Origin: an uncultured bacterium
GTDB lineage: Bacteria > Hydrogenedentota > Hydrogenedentia > Hydrogenedentales > CAILVY01
Direction: 5' to 3'
Assembly (NCBI GenBank): GCA_937951485.1
Contig: CALEDJ010000034.1
Location: 115,243-179,242 of the forward strand
Length of the DNA: 64,000 nt
The position numbers and the translations under genes are program-made. The notes below the pieces were generated by a model, which was not told the DNA's origin, searched no databases, and saw nothing but the letters and a program-made list of their open reading frames with translations. Positions within the stretch are counted from its first letter, which is position 1. Every line of letters starts with the position of its first letter. Below, piece by piece: positions 46,136 through 54,419 of this stretch.

Positions 46136-47416
46136 ATGTTCAGCACAAGCCGTCGTGATTTCCTGGGTGTTTCAGGCATGGGACTGATTGCGGGGCTGGC
46201 CGGCGCAAAGGGATGGGCGGCTGCGCCGCCCAGCGAGCGCGTGCGCCACGCGGTCATCGGAACGGGTGGTCAAGGAAAACGCCACGCCCAAGTGTTCTCC
46301 GGCTTTGAGGATTGCCAGGTCGTTGCGTTGTGCGATGTGGACCCGGAACGCAGAAACAGCATTGCACAGCGCCTGGAAAGAAGGAGCCGGGTCGCGGTGC
46401 ACGAGGACTACCGCCGCATTCTCGACGACCCGGATGTTGACTGTGTCAGCATCGCAACGCCTGATCACTGGCATGCGCCCATCGCTCTGGCGGCCCTTCA
46501 AGCCGGAAAGCATGTGTATGTGGAAAAGCCGTGCGCGCACAACATTCATGAGGCGATGCTTCTTGCAAAGGCATCGGCGGCCTCCGGCAAATGCATACAG
46601 CACGGCACGCAGGGTCGCAGCGGCGCGGCGCTCCAGGCGGCGGTGATCTTTTTACGCGAAGGCGGTCTGGGAAAAGTACGCATGGCGAAGGCCATCAATC
46701 ATCAGCACAGGAAACCGATCGGGCGCGCGCCGGTAAGCGAACCGCCGGAAGGTGTCAATTATGACCTGTGGCTGGGTCCCGCCCCGGAGCATCCCTTCAC
46801 CCGGAACCGCTGGCACTATAACTGGCACTGGTTCTGGGACTACGGTTGCGGCGACATCGGCAATGACGGCATCCACCAGATCGATCAGGCGCGCTGGGGG
46901 CTGGGCGTGGGCCTGCCCAAATCGGTCGTCGCGCTGGGCGGCCAGTTGTATTACGATGACGACCACGAAACGCCGGACACGCAAACCGTGCTCTATGAAT
47001 ACGACGATTGTCACCTCATGTACGAGATGCGGCTGTGGACAGACTACCCCCTTGAAGGCCTTGACAACGGCGTGATCTTCTATGGAGACAAAGGCGTCTT
47101 GGAATTTGGCCGGAACGGCTGCGTTGCCAAGTTCATCGGTGGCGAAGAGAAACACTTTGGACCGTATGCGGACATAGGAGATCACGTGCGGAATTTTCTC
47201 GATTGCGTGAAGTCCGGCGCGCCCTCAGACCTGTATGCCCCGATAGACGAGGGGACCGTGTCAACAATCCTGTGCCACCTCGGCAATATCGCAACACGGG
47301 TGGGCCGCACACTGACCATTGATCCTGAAACGGGGCAATGCCTCGGCGATAAAGAGGCGACAGCGTTGTATTCCCGAACCTATCGGAAAGGATATGAACT
47401 CCCGGCTGTACTCTGA
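46136..47416 (+). CDS. Tat-exported Gfo/Idh/MocA-family oxidoreductase
   Basis: This 426-residue protein has a Tat signal (STSRRDFLGVSGMG), the nucleotide fold GTGGQGKRHAQVFSG, VDCVSIATPDHWHAPIALAA, and the EKP motif in YVEKPCAHN. The long insertion (about 195-250) with WLGPAPEHPFTRNRWHYNW is typical of the PVC-type bacterial Gfo/Idh proteins. GGGAG is 9 bases before the ATG. It follows the symporter in the same direction, so it probably acts on the imported compound outside or in the periplasm. Confidence 0.9.
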   Translation: MFSTSRRDFLGVSGMGLIAGLAGAKGWAAAPPSERVRHAVIGTGGQGKRHAQVFSGFEDCQVVALCDVDPERRNSIAQRLERRSRVAVHEDYRRILDDPDVDCVSIATPDHWHAPIALAALQAGKHVYVEKPCAHNIHEAMLLAKASAASGKCIQHGTQGRSGAALQAAVIFLREGGLGKVRMAKAINHQHRKPIGRAPVSEPPEGVNYDLWLGPAPEHPFTRNRWHYNWHWFWDYGCGDIGNDGIHQIDQARWGLGVGLPKSVVALGGQLYYDDDHETPDTQTVLYEYDDCHLMYEMRLWTDYPLEGLDNGVIFYGDKGVLEFGRNGCVAKFIGGEEKHFGPYADIGDHVRNFLDCVKSGAPSDLYAPIDEGTVSTILCHLGNIATRVGRTLTIDPETGQCLGDKEATALYSRTYRKGYELPAVL

Positions 47417-47499
47417 TGCAAGGCGACTTTTCCTGTCCAACAGACGTGTGGAAGGACTGGCAATACGGTAGCACTCTGAAACAAGCGCTTAACGATGGG

Positions 47500-47612
47500 A
47501 GCCGTCATTGCGTGCGAAGCGGCGCACAGCGCCGACGAGCATAGCAATCTGAGGCGCACGGCATAGCCGGATTGCCGCGCTACGCTACGCTTCGCTGCCA
47601 AGCATGTTACGA
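47500..47612. repeat. R2 element, copy d (partial)
   Basis: This has the R2-like body CGTCATTGCGTGCGAAGCGG ... AGCAATCTGAGGCGCACG ... CGCTACGCTTCGCTGCC in the same orientation as copy c. It lacks both terminal arms. It sits just upstream of the DUF6807 gene, between 47417 and 47623, where no gene is visible. Confidence 0.6.
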
Positions 47613-47623
47613 AGGATTGCAGA

Positions 47624-48604
47624 ATGTCATTAATCTTGATCATTGCGCTAACGTCCCAAGGCCTGTATGCTGCTGTTCCCGAACCGCAATTCACGGTGGA
47701 TTTCAATGTAGGCGGGGGCCGCGTGGAAATTCTGGCGGGTGGCGAACATTTCGCTACGTATGTCTATGCCGACCCGGAAATTCCAAGACCGTATTTTTGC
47801 CGGGTGGCTGCGCCGGGCGGCATCCAGGTTACTCGCAATCATCCACCGCACCCGATTGAAGATGCCAAAAACGATGATCATGCGACATTTCATCCTGGCT
47901 TATGGCTGGCTTTTGGAGACTTGGGCGGCGCGGATTTCTGGCGCAACAAAGCGCGCGTGCGCCATGTGCACTTTGAAGATTCGCCGCAATCCGGTGATGT
48001 CGGGACCTTCACTGTAAAGAACGTCTATGAAACGCCGGAGTCCCCGCCACGAATTATATGCACAGAAACGTGCCGATACATGGTGCTCATCACGCCAACA
48101 GCGCGGTGGATCATTGCCGAATCGCAGTTGCAGGCCGTGGCGTCGGAGGTGGCCTTTGGCGACCAGGAGGAAATGGGCTTCGGGGTGCGCATGGCCACGC
48201 CGCTGACCGTGAAACACGGCAACGGCACCATCATCAACGATCTTGGCGGCCAAAATGAACCGGGTACGTGGGGAAAACAGGCGGATTGGTGCGCGTATTC
48301 CGGAGTGATGGATGGGCGTCGCATCGGCATACTACTGGCCGCCAACCCCGGTAACTTCCGCCGATCCTGGTTTCACAATCGCGATTACGGGCTTATGGTC
48401 GCCAACCCTTTTGGCAAAAAATCCATGACTGCGCCGCGTGACAGAACAGTACTGCCCGATTCCACGCCATTGCCGTTGGGTAACGTGTTTTCGTTGGGTT
48501 TTGGGGTGTGCGTGTTTGCGGAAGAGGGGGAACAACATCCCGACTACGGGGCGCTGTATGATCGCTACATCAACTTGCTCATTGACCCGAATCCGAAACA
48601 ATGA
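47624..48604 (+). CDS. DUF6807 (PmoA-like) exported protein
   Basis: This 326-residue protein starts with a signal (LILIIALTSQGLYA). The beta-sandwich-like body has LAGGEHFATYVYADPEIPRP, HPPHPIEDAKNDDHATFHPG, WLAFGDLGGADFW and NAPPNP-like loops, matching the DUF6807/methane-oxygenase PmoA family seen in planctomycete-like genomes. The name refers to a domain family and no oxygenase activity is shown. GAAGGATT precedes the ATG. It continues the co-directional catabolic run. Confidence 0.82.
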   Translation: MSLILIIALTSQGLYAAVPEPQFTVDFNVGGGRVEILAGGEHFATYVYADPEIPRPYFCRVAAPGGIQVTRNHPPHPIEDAKNDDHATFHPGLWLAFGDLGGADFWRNKARVRHVHFEDSPQSGDVGTFTVKNVYETPESPPRIICTETCRYMVLITPTARWIIAESQLQAVASEVAFGDQEEMGFGVRMATPLTVKHGNGTIINDLGGQNEPGTWGKQADWCAYSGVMDGRRIGILLAANPGNFRRSWFHNRDYGLMVANPFGKKSMTAPRDRTVLPDSTPLPLGNVFSLGFGVCVFAEEGEQHPDYGALYDRYINLLIDPNPKQ

Positions 48605-48611
48605 AGCACAT

Positions 48612-48810
48612 GACGTTTCAGCCAACTGAAGCGATCACAGAACACAACTTCCTCATTGCGGGCGTAACGAAGCGTAGCGCGGCAATCTGGATACACAGTG
48701 CGCCTCCAGTGCTTCGCTCAGCGGCGCTGTGCGCCGCGCCGCCCGCGATGACGAAAAGAAAACTGTGCGTGTTGTTGATTCCAAAGATTTCGCCAGTCGG
48801 CTAAAATGTT
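48612..48810. repeat. R2 element, copy e (199 bp, intact, reversed)
   Basis: The arms GACGTTTCAGCCAACTG (48612-48628) and CAGTCGGCTAAAATGTT (48794-48810) pair at 13 of 17. Its reverse complement aligns end to end with copy c. It starts 7 bases after the DUF6807 stop and its right end borders the ribosome-binding site of the next gene. Confidence 0.82.
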
Positions 48811-48826
48811 ACTGGAGCACAAGTTT

Positions 48827-49687
48827 ATGAACATTGGCATCATTGGACTTGGATTGGTAGGCAATGCGATCGCCCGCAGATTGCTCGCAGCGGGACACGT
48901 AATCCTTGGCTACGATATCGCCGCATCGGCGCGTGACAACGCGGCGACTGTCGGCGTGCGCGTGCAGCCGGATGCCGCCTTGGTCGCCGCCTCGGCGGGA
49001 ATCCTGTTTCTTTGCATGATGGACTCAAATGATCGGCGCGCGTTGCTGTGGGGCGAAACGCGATTGGCGGAAACACTGTCTCAGGGGGCGGTGCTGTTGG
49101 ATGTATCCACGGCGCGCCCCGAAGACATTGTCGCCGACAGTGTGCGGCTTGCCGCGCAGGGGGTGCGGCTGGTGGACGTATGTTTGTCCGGTTCCAGCGA
49201 GGTAATCGCCCGAGGAGAAGCCCTGGCCCTGGTCGGTGATCGGGAGGAAAACGCCGCTTATCGCGAACTGCTGAATCTTTTTACAAAGCGCCAGTATTTC
49301 TTCGGCGCGCCGGGCGCGGGCAACCGCATGAAACTTATCGTCAACATGGTGTTTGGCCTTAACCGGCTTGTGCTGGCCGAGGCATTCGGGCTGGCCGCCA
49401 AGGCGGACTTTGACCTGAACACCGTCCTCGACGTGCTCAAGTCCGGAGAAACCTATTCCGCGTGCATGGACACCAAAGGCCCGAAAATGATCGCCGGCGC
49501 TTACGAGCCGCCGGTGGCGCGGCTGTCGCAACATTTCAAAGATGTTGAACTGATTCTTGAATTGGCGCAATCGCTGGGCGCGCGCGTCCCTGTGTCGGAG
49601 GTGCATGCGCGGCTGCTCCGCGAACTGGTGGATGCCGGCGCCGGCAACCTTGACAACGCGGCCATATTCAAGGCGTACCTGTCATAA
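48827..49687 (+). CDS. NAD-binding beta-hydroxyacid dehydrogenase-like protein
   Basis: This 286-residue protein starts with a Rossmann motif (GIIGLGLVGNAIARRL) and has the 3-hydroxyisobutyrate/6-phosphogluconate-type fold: SGSSEVIARGEALALVGD and the catalytic Lys region GNRMKLIVNMVFG. Members oxidise beta-hydroxy acids such as tartronate semialdehyde, glyoxylate or hydroxyisobutyrate. GGAG lies 10 bases before the ATG at 48827; R2 copy e ends just upstream, so the element has become part of the leader. Confidence 0.85.
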   Translation: MNIGIIGLGLVGNAIARRLLAAGHVILGYDIAASARDNAATVGVRVQPDAALVAASAGILFLCMMDSNDRRALLWGETRLAETLSQGAVLLDVSTARPEDIVADSVRLAAQGVRLVDVCLSGSSEVIARGEALALVGDREENAAYRELLNLFTKRQYFFGAPGAGNRMKLIVNMVFGLNRLVLAEAFGLAAKADFDLNTVLDVLKSGETYSACMDTKGPKMIAGAYEPPVARLSQHFKDVELILELAQSLGARVPVSEVHARLLRELVDAGAGNLDNAAIFKAYLS

Positions 49688-49702
49688 AACGGAGATGTCC
49701 GA

Positions 49703-50278
49703 ATGGAAAAAGTGCTGCTGGTAATCGGCGATGGTGCGGAGGTGATTGACACGATGGTCCCCTACTATCGTCTTGGAGAAGACTTCCAAGTGGTCGTTGC
49801 CGCGCCGGAGAAACGAAGATACCACCTGGTTCAGCATGAACATGCCCCGGACTGGGACATCACAGTCGAAATGCCCGGCTACACCTTCCATTCGGATATC
49901 GCCTTTCGTGACGTCAACCCCGATGAATATATCGGGCTTGTCCTGCCGGGCGGACGCGCGCCGGAATTCCTGCGATACGACCCTGATCTCATTCGGATAG
50001 TGAAGCGCTTTTTCGAGATGCAGAAGCCAGTGGCTTCAATTTGCCACGGTGTGGAGATATTGGCGGCAGCGGATATTATTCGCGGCCGCGAGGTGACCAC
50101 CATTCCCCGGTGCAGGTTTGACGTCGAGGTCGTGGGCGCCAAATACCTCGACCAGCCACTGGTAATTTCCGGCAATCTTTTCTGCTGCCGGTTCAAGCGT
50201 GAATGCTCCGCATGGATGAAGGCTTTTGTAGAAGCGCTGCACCAGGGCGCCAAGGAATCGTCCCGGGCGAATTCATAA
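49703..50278 (+). CDS. DJ-1/PfpI-family protein
   Basis: This 191-residue protein has a flavodoxin-like fold with the nucleophile elbow ASICHGVE (C114-H115), typical of DJ-1/PfpI intracellular proteases, chaperones or glyoxalases. LVLPGGRAPEFLRYD (79-93) and VISGNLFCC follow. The activity cannot be told apart by sequence alone. The start ATG at 49703 has GGAG upstream and lies 15 bases after the previous stop, so the genes are cotranscribed. Confidence 0.87.
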   Translation: MEKVLLVIGDGAEVIDTMVPYYRLGEDFQVVVAAPEKRRYHLVQHEHAPDWDITVEMPGYTFHSDIAFRDVNPDEYIGLVLPGGRAPEFLRYDPDLIRIVKRFFEMQKPVASICHGVEILAAADIIRGREVTTIPRCRFDVEVVGAKYLDQPLVISGNLFCCRFKRECSAWMKAFVEALHQGAKESSRANS

Positions 50279-50329
50279 TTGCGGTGGATTTCCTGTACAG
50301 TAACGCACATCTTCACAGGAGTTGACGGA

Positions 50330-53300
50330 TTGTTCGGTTTATCGTGCCTGATAATCGCGCTCAGTTGCGGTTCAATGGCGGAGCCGGGACAGAACAACGC
50401 CGCTGCGGAAGCGAAGCAGGCGTTGCGGCTTCCCGTCGCCCAGGAGTTTTCTGAAAAACTGGCGCGCATGCCCCATACTGAGACAGCGCAACGGGTTTGT
50501 GTCATCAGATTTCCTGCGCAGCAGGCGCGCTATGTCCGCCTGATGATCCATCAGACCAGCGGCAACACCGAGCCATGTCTGGATGAACTGGAAGTGTACA
50601 ACCCGGATGGCGCGGAGAATCTCGCCCTCGCCCTGCGCGGCGCGACCGCGAACGCCTCTTCGGTAATCGCCGGGTATCCGATCCACGCAGTGCCGCACCT
50701 CAACGACGGCTTGTACGGCAACAACCACAGTTGGATTGCGGCGACATCGGGCAAGGCTTGGGCGCAGATAGAATTGCCCATGGCGGCCACTGTGGACAGG
50801 GTAATCATTTCACGCGATCGCAAAGGCGAATTCCGCGACCGCATCCCGACCAATGTCGAGGTGTTGTTGTCTCTGGACGGGAACGACTGGATATCGGCGG
50901 CCACTGTGGAGCGGACGATAGATACGTTGCGACCCAAGCGGCGCAATCCACTGAGCCAGTATGACCTGATTCCTTACCTGCCGATTGCCCGGTTGACTGA
51001 ACAGAACTGGCAGGGTGTTGTACAGTATGCCTTCCTGCGCGAACGTGAGACGTGGCGGCAAATTCCCACGGATGATCACCTCTCGCCGCTGGTCACGGAG
51101 CGTCCCGCATATCCGGGCGGCCCGCCATATTGGGGACGTATCGCGCGTCTGTCGCCGCTGGACAGGGTCTTCACGCTGTTTGAGGAGATGATAGACCGGC
51201 TTGGCCGGCAAGGTCTGGACGTCAGCGGGGAAAGACAAGAGTTGGCGCGATTTCGGCAGCAGGCCGCCACAGCCGCCGACAAAAACGCCGATGATGCCCT
51301 TTATCTCGCAGCCCGATGGGCGAAGCGGCGACTCTTCTTCCGTGATCCCGCACTGACCCCGCTGGAACGGGTTCTGTTCTCCAAGCGGCACCCCTTCCTT
51401 GAATCGCACAATTACAGCGAGCATCTGGACGGCTATCTCGATCCGGGCGGCGGACTCTATGTGCTCCACATCCCCCGTGACGCGCAGGGACGCCTGCTTC
51501 CTGAACAGGCCGAAATTGAAGAGATTTTCGATGGCAGCGCGGGCATCGTGCGCGACCCCGTGATTGATTACGAAGCGCGGACCGTTTATTTCGCCTATCG
51601 TCCGGAGATTCCGCTGGTCGCGGGATGGGATTCCTACTGGCATCTTCACGCCTTGTCGCTCGACACCGGCGAATGCAAGCGGATCACCGACGGCCCCTTT
51701 CACGACTTCGACGCCGTCGTGTTGCCCGACGGCGGCCTGGCCTTTCATACCACGCGCTGTGCCATTCGATTCCTCTGCTGGCGGCCGCAGGCCTATGTGC
51801 TTTACCGGATGGAACGCGACGGATCGCGCATGCAGCGGCTCTCCTACGCCAACCTCAGCGAGTGGAAGCCGTCGGTGATGAGTGACGGACGCATCCTCTG
51901 GACGCGGTCGGAGTATCAGGATAAGGGGGCGGACTTCGGCCACACGCTCTGGGCCATCCATCCCGACGGCACGCACCCCGAATTGGTCTTCGGCAACAAC
52001 ACGCCGAATTGCTACAGCCAGGCGCACGAGGTGCCGGGCACGAACGAGATTGTCTGCACACTGATGTCGCACGGAGACCACCAAGGGCCGATCGCGCTGA
52101 TTGATCGGAGCAAGGGACCGTTTGATACCAACGCGATCACCAGCATCACACCGGATACGCGCCCGCACTACCAGATGAGCCGGTCGCACTTTGACACATT
52201 CCGCGATCCCCACCCCGTTTCGCGCGACCATTTCCTGGTCAGCCATAATCCCGACAACCACCACAATTGGGGCATCTACGTCATAGACCGCTACGGCAAC
52301 CGCGAATTGCTCTATGTTGACCCGGAAATCAGCAGCAAACGTCCAACGCCGCTGCGCGCGCGGCCGCGCCCGCCTGTGCTGGCGAGCACATTGGACCCGG
52401 CGCTCGCGGAAGAGGGACTGGGCCATTTCACCGTGCAGGATGTCTACGTCGGTCTGGGACCGGACGTCGCTCGCGGACGGGTCAAATACCTGCGCGTTGT
52501 CGAGGAAGTCCCTTCCAATCTGGAGAAACTCGCCTGCGGGGAGTATCGCAATGATCACCCGCCGTTTCAGGATTTCTATGCGTCGCCCATTCACCTCGTG
52601 ACGGGCCCTCCCCAGAGTTATCTCACCCGCACCGACAACGCACCGCAGATGCTCCTGGCGACCCATTACAAATGGAGCGATCTCGTAACGGAAATATCCG
52701 ATGGGCTTTATCGCGTGACCGAGGCGGCAGGCTGGCCGAGTTACGTTGCGAAGATGTCCCACGGCATCGCGCCCGTGGCGGAAGACGGTTCGGCGAGTTT
52801 CCTCGCGCCCGCGGGAAAACAACTTTACTTCCAGGCGCTCGACGCCGAATTCAATGAGATTCAGCGGATGCGAAGCGTGGTTCACTTACAGCCCGGCGAA
52901 CGCCGCAGTTGCATCGGATGCCACGAGCACCGCAAGACCGCACCGCCCGATGCCGGGCCGCCGCTGGCCATGCGACGACCACCCGATCGCCTCGAACCGC
53001 CGCCCTGGGGCGCCGTCCCATTCGCCTACGAAGCAGTGGTTCAGCCCGTCCTGGATCGCCGTTGCGTCAATTGCCATGACGGCAGCCCCAAGGGTGCACG
53101 GCCTGACCTGCGGGGGATTCTTGACAGGGAGCGCATCCCCGCGTCCTATCGTTCGCTGATTACCGGCGGCTGGGTCCACTACTTCGATTTCACCTACGGC
53201 ATGCGCCACTTCAAGGCCGAACCCCTCTCCTTCGGGACGCTCCAGAGCCGCCTATGGAAAATCCTTGGCGACCCGAATCACAAAGACGTTGCGCTCACTG

Positions 53301-53398
53301 AGCATGAGATGCGTGCGGTGAAAACGTGGATTGACCTGAACTGCCCCCTGTGGCCCGACTACACCTACCGGCCAGACCGCCCCGCTTCGGCGAAATGA
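50330..53398 (+). CDS. HzsA-related diheme protein with discoidin-like domain
   Basis: This 1,022-residue exported protein is a homologue of the other two large diheme proteins here. It has a short signal (FGLSCLIIALSCGS). Residues about 50-200 form an F5/8-type-C (discoidin)-like domain, absent in the others. Residues about 300-860 hold the propeller-like region (WKPSVMSDGRILWTRSEYQD, FGNNTPNCYSQAHE). Haem sites are CIGCHEH (861) and CVNCHDG (912), without SUMF1. The start is chosen at a TTG at 50330 because AGGAG lies 8 bases upstream; a TTG at 50279 is in frame. Cotranscription with the catabolic run suggests periplasmic electron transfer or sugar binding. Not proven. Confidence 0.75.
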   Translation: MFGLSCLIIALSCGSMAEPGQNNAAAEAKQALRLPVAQEFSEKLARMPHTETAQRVCVIRFPAQQARYVRLMIHQTSGNTEPCLDELEVYNPDGAENLALALRGATANASSVIAGYPIHAVPHLNDGLYGNNHSWIAATSGKAWAQIELPMAATVDRVIISRDRKGEFRDRIPTNVEVLLSLDGNDWISAATVERTIDTLRPKRRNPLSQYDLIPYLPIARLTEQNWQGVVQYAFLRERETWRQIPTDDHLSPLVTERPAYPGGPPYWGRIARLSPLDRVFTLFEEMIDRLGRQGLDVSGERQELARFRQQAATAADKNADDALYLAARWAKRRLFFRDPALTPLERVLFSKRHPFLESHNYSEHLDGYLDPGGGLYVLHIPRDAQGRLLPEQAEIEEIFDGSAGIVRDPVIDYEARTVYFAYRPEIPLVAGWDSYWHLHALSLDTGECKRITDGPFHDFDAVVLPDGGLAFHTTRCAIRFLCWRPQAYVLYRMERDGSRMQRLSYANLSEWKPSVMSDGRILWTRSEYQDKGADFGHTLWAIHPDGTHPELVFGNNTPNCYSQAHEVPGTNEIVCTLMSHGDHQGPIALIDRSKGPFDTNAITSITPDTRPHYQMSRSHFDTFRDPHPVSRDHFLVSHNPDNHHNWGIYVIDRYGNRELLYVDPEISSKRPTPLRARPRPPVLASTLDPALAEEGLGHFTVQDVYVGLGPDVARGRVKYLRVVEEVPSNLEKLACGEYRNDHPPFQDFYASPIHLVTGPPQSYLTRTDNAPQMLLATHYKWSDLVTEISDGLYRVTEAAGWPSYVAKMSHGIAPVAEDGSASFLAPAGKQLYFQALDAEFNEIQRMRSVVHLQPGERRSCIGCHEHRKTAPPDAGPPLAMRRPPDRLEPPPWGAVPFAYEAVVQPVLDRRCVNCHDGSPKGARPDLRGILDRERIPASYRSLITGGWVHYFDFTYGMRHFKAEPLSFGTLQSRLWKILGDPNHKDVALTEHEMRAVKTWIDLNCPLWPDYTYRPDRPASAK

Positions 53399-53504
53399 CA
53401 GCAGGCCGCAGAAAATCACGGCGTACATGCCCCACGATGCGAAAAGCGTTTTCCCCTGGCCATATGATCCAATGAATATTGGCGTTTGTAATGGGGGGTG
53501 TCTG

Positions 53505-53975
53505 ATGAAGAAAGCACCTCAGAACAAAGAAGCCGCGGTGCTGGCTTTATGCGAACGTTATCGGGTGACGCAACTGGAATTATTTGGTTCGGGGCCGGGG
53601 GAGGATTTCGCGCCGGGCCACAGCGATTTGGATTTACTTGTGCGTTTCCAAGCGTGCACGCCGGAAGAAGATGCCGAACGATACCTCGGGGTGTTGGCAC
53701 AACTTCAGGAACTCTTTGGTTGCAGCATTGACCTCGTAGAAATCGAGGCGGTCCGAAACCCTGTAACCGTTCACGGGGTCCAGAATGCGAAAACAGTTGG
53801 AAAACCGCACTTTTCGGATCACAAGTCGTCGCATTTTGCCGCATTTTCGCGCCGTTCTCCCGCTGCAATTGCGAAAACCCCCATGTTTTTTGGGGGGCAA
53901 CCCCGTGAACGGTTACGAAACCCTTCTGTTATTGAGCACATCAAGTCTTCCAGGACGCCTGTCTATGCGGCTTGA
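53505..53975 (+). CDS. MNT-type nucleotidyltransferase with in-frame element insertion
   Basis: Removing the R4 element and one duplicated target gives a compact nucleotidyltransferase of 102 residues: KEAAVLALCERYRV, the GS-x-D-x-D core LFGSGPGEDFAPGHSDLDLL, and a C-terminus ending SSRTPVYAA. This is the MNT partner of HepT. In its present form the protein is 156 residues, of which residues 87-140 (54 codons) come from R4 plus a target copy. The element added exactly 162 bases with no stop, so the frame stays open. MNT proteins adenylylate HepT toxins in known pairs. Whether this one still folds is unknown. It overlaps the hepT relic by 11 bases. Confidence 0.8.
   Translation: MKKAPQNKEAAVLALCERYRVTQLELFGSGPGEDFAPGHSDLDLLVRFQACTPEEDAERYLGVLAQLQELFGCSIDLVEIEAVRNPVTVHGVQNAKTVGKPHFSDHKSSHFAAFSRRSPAAIAKTPMFFGGQPRERLRNPSVIEHIKSSRTPVYAA
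53763..53916. mobile_element. R4 element: IS66-like non-autonomous MITE, 154 bp
   Basis: The ends GTAACCGTTCACGGGGT (53763-53779) and ACCCCGTGAACGGTTAC (53900-53916) are perfect inverted repeats. The 8-bp duplication GAAACCCT flanks both sides (53755-53762 and 53917-53924). IS66-family elements are known to begin with GTAA and to make 8-bp duplications. There is no transposase inside. It lies within the nucleotidyltransferase gene. Confidence 0.9.
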
Positions 53976-54306
53976 GGAAAAAGCGCCGCTGTATGGCATT
54001 CATGAGTCCTGCGAATTGATTGTATAGTTCGCCGCCGAAAAGGATTTTCCGGATGATGTCGCGGACGCGAAGTGTCGTTCAGCAGTTGAGCGCCGATTTA
54101 TCACTGTGGGGGAAACCCTTAAGCGTTTGGGGAGATTCACCTCTGAATTGCTGAATCGCATTCCGGAGAGCCGTGACATAATCAACTTCCGAAATATCCG
54201 GGTGCATGGATACGACCGTGTGGAAGACGAGGTTGCAGGGGGCATCGTGCAAAAGCAAACGCCTGTCTTGAGTAATCTGGCGATGCGTCTGTTGGCGGAA
54301 TTCTGA
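53965..54306 (+). pseudogene. hepT toxin relic with amber stop
   Basis: From the ATG at 53965 the frame encodes MRLEEKAPLYGIHESCELIV, a TAG at 54025-54027, then FAAEKDFPDDVADAKCRSAV, a GETLKRLGRF segment, and RNIRVHGYD, ending at 54304-54306. The last motif is the R-x4-H-x-Y of HepT (DUF86). The family usually has a glutamate at the TAG position (LIVEF), so one GAG-to-TAG change explains the stop. The 113-codon frame is otherwise intact. Its neighbour, the nucleotidyltransferase, carries R4. Confidence 0.85.
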
Positions 54307-54419
54307 CTTGAGTGCCGGATTTCTATATTGAACTGATCGGAGGCATGAAGCACCGCTCATTGGCTGTTGTTTTGATCCATGCGCACAGACGAATGACATC
54401 ACCGGCGATGTATCCCGGA

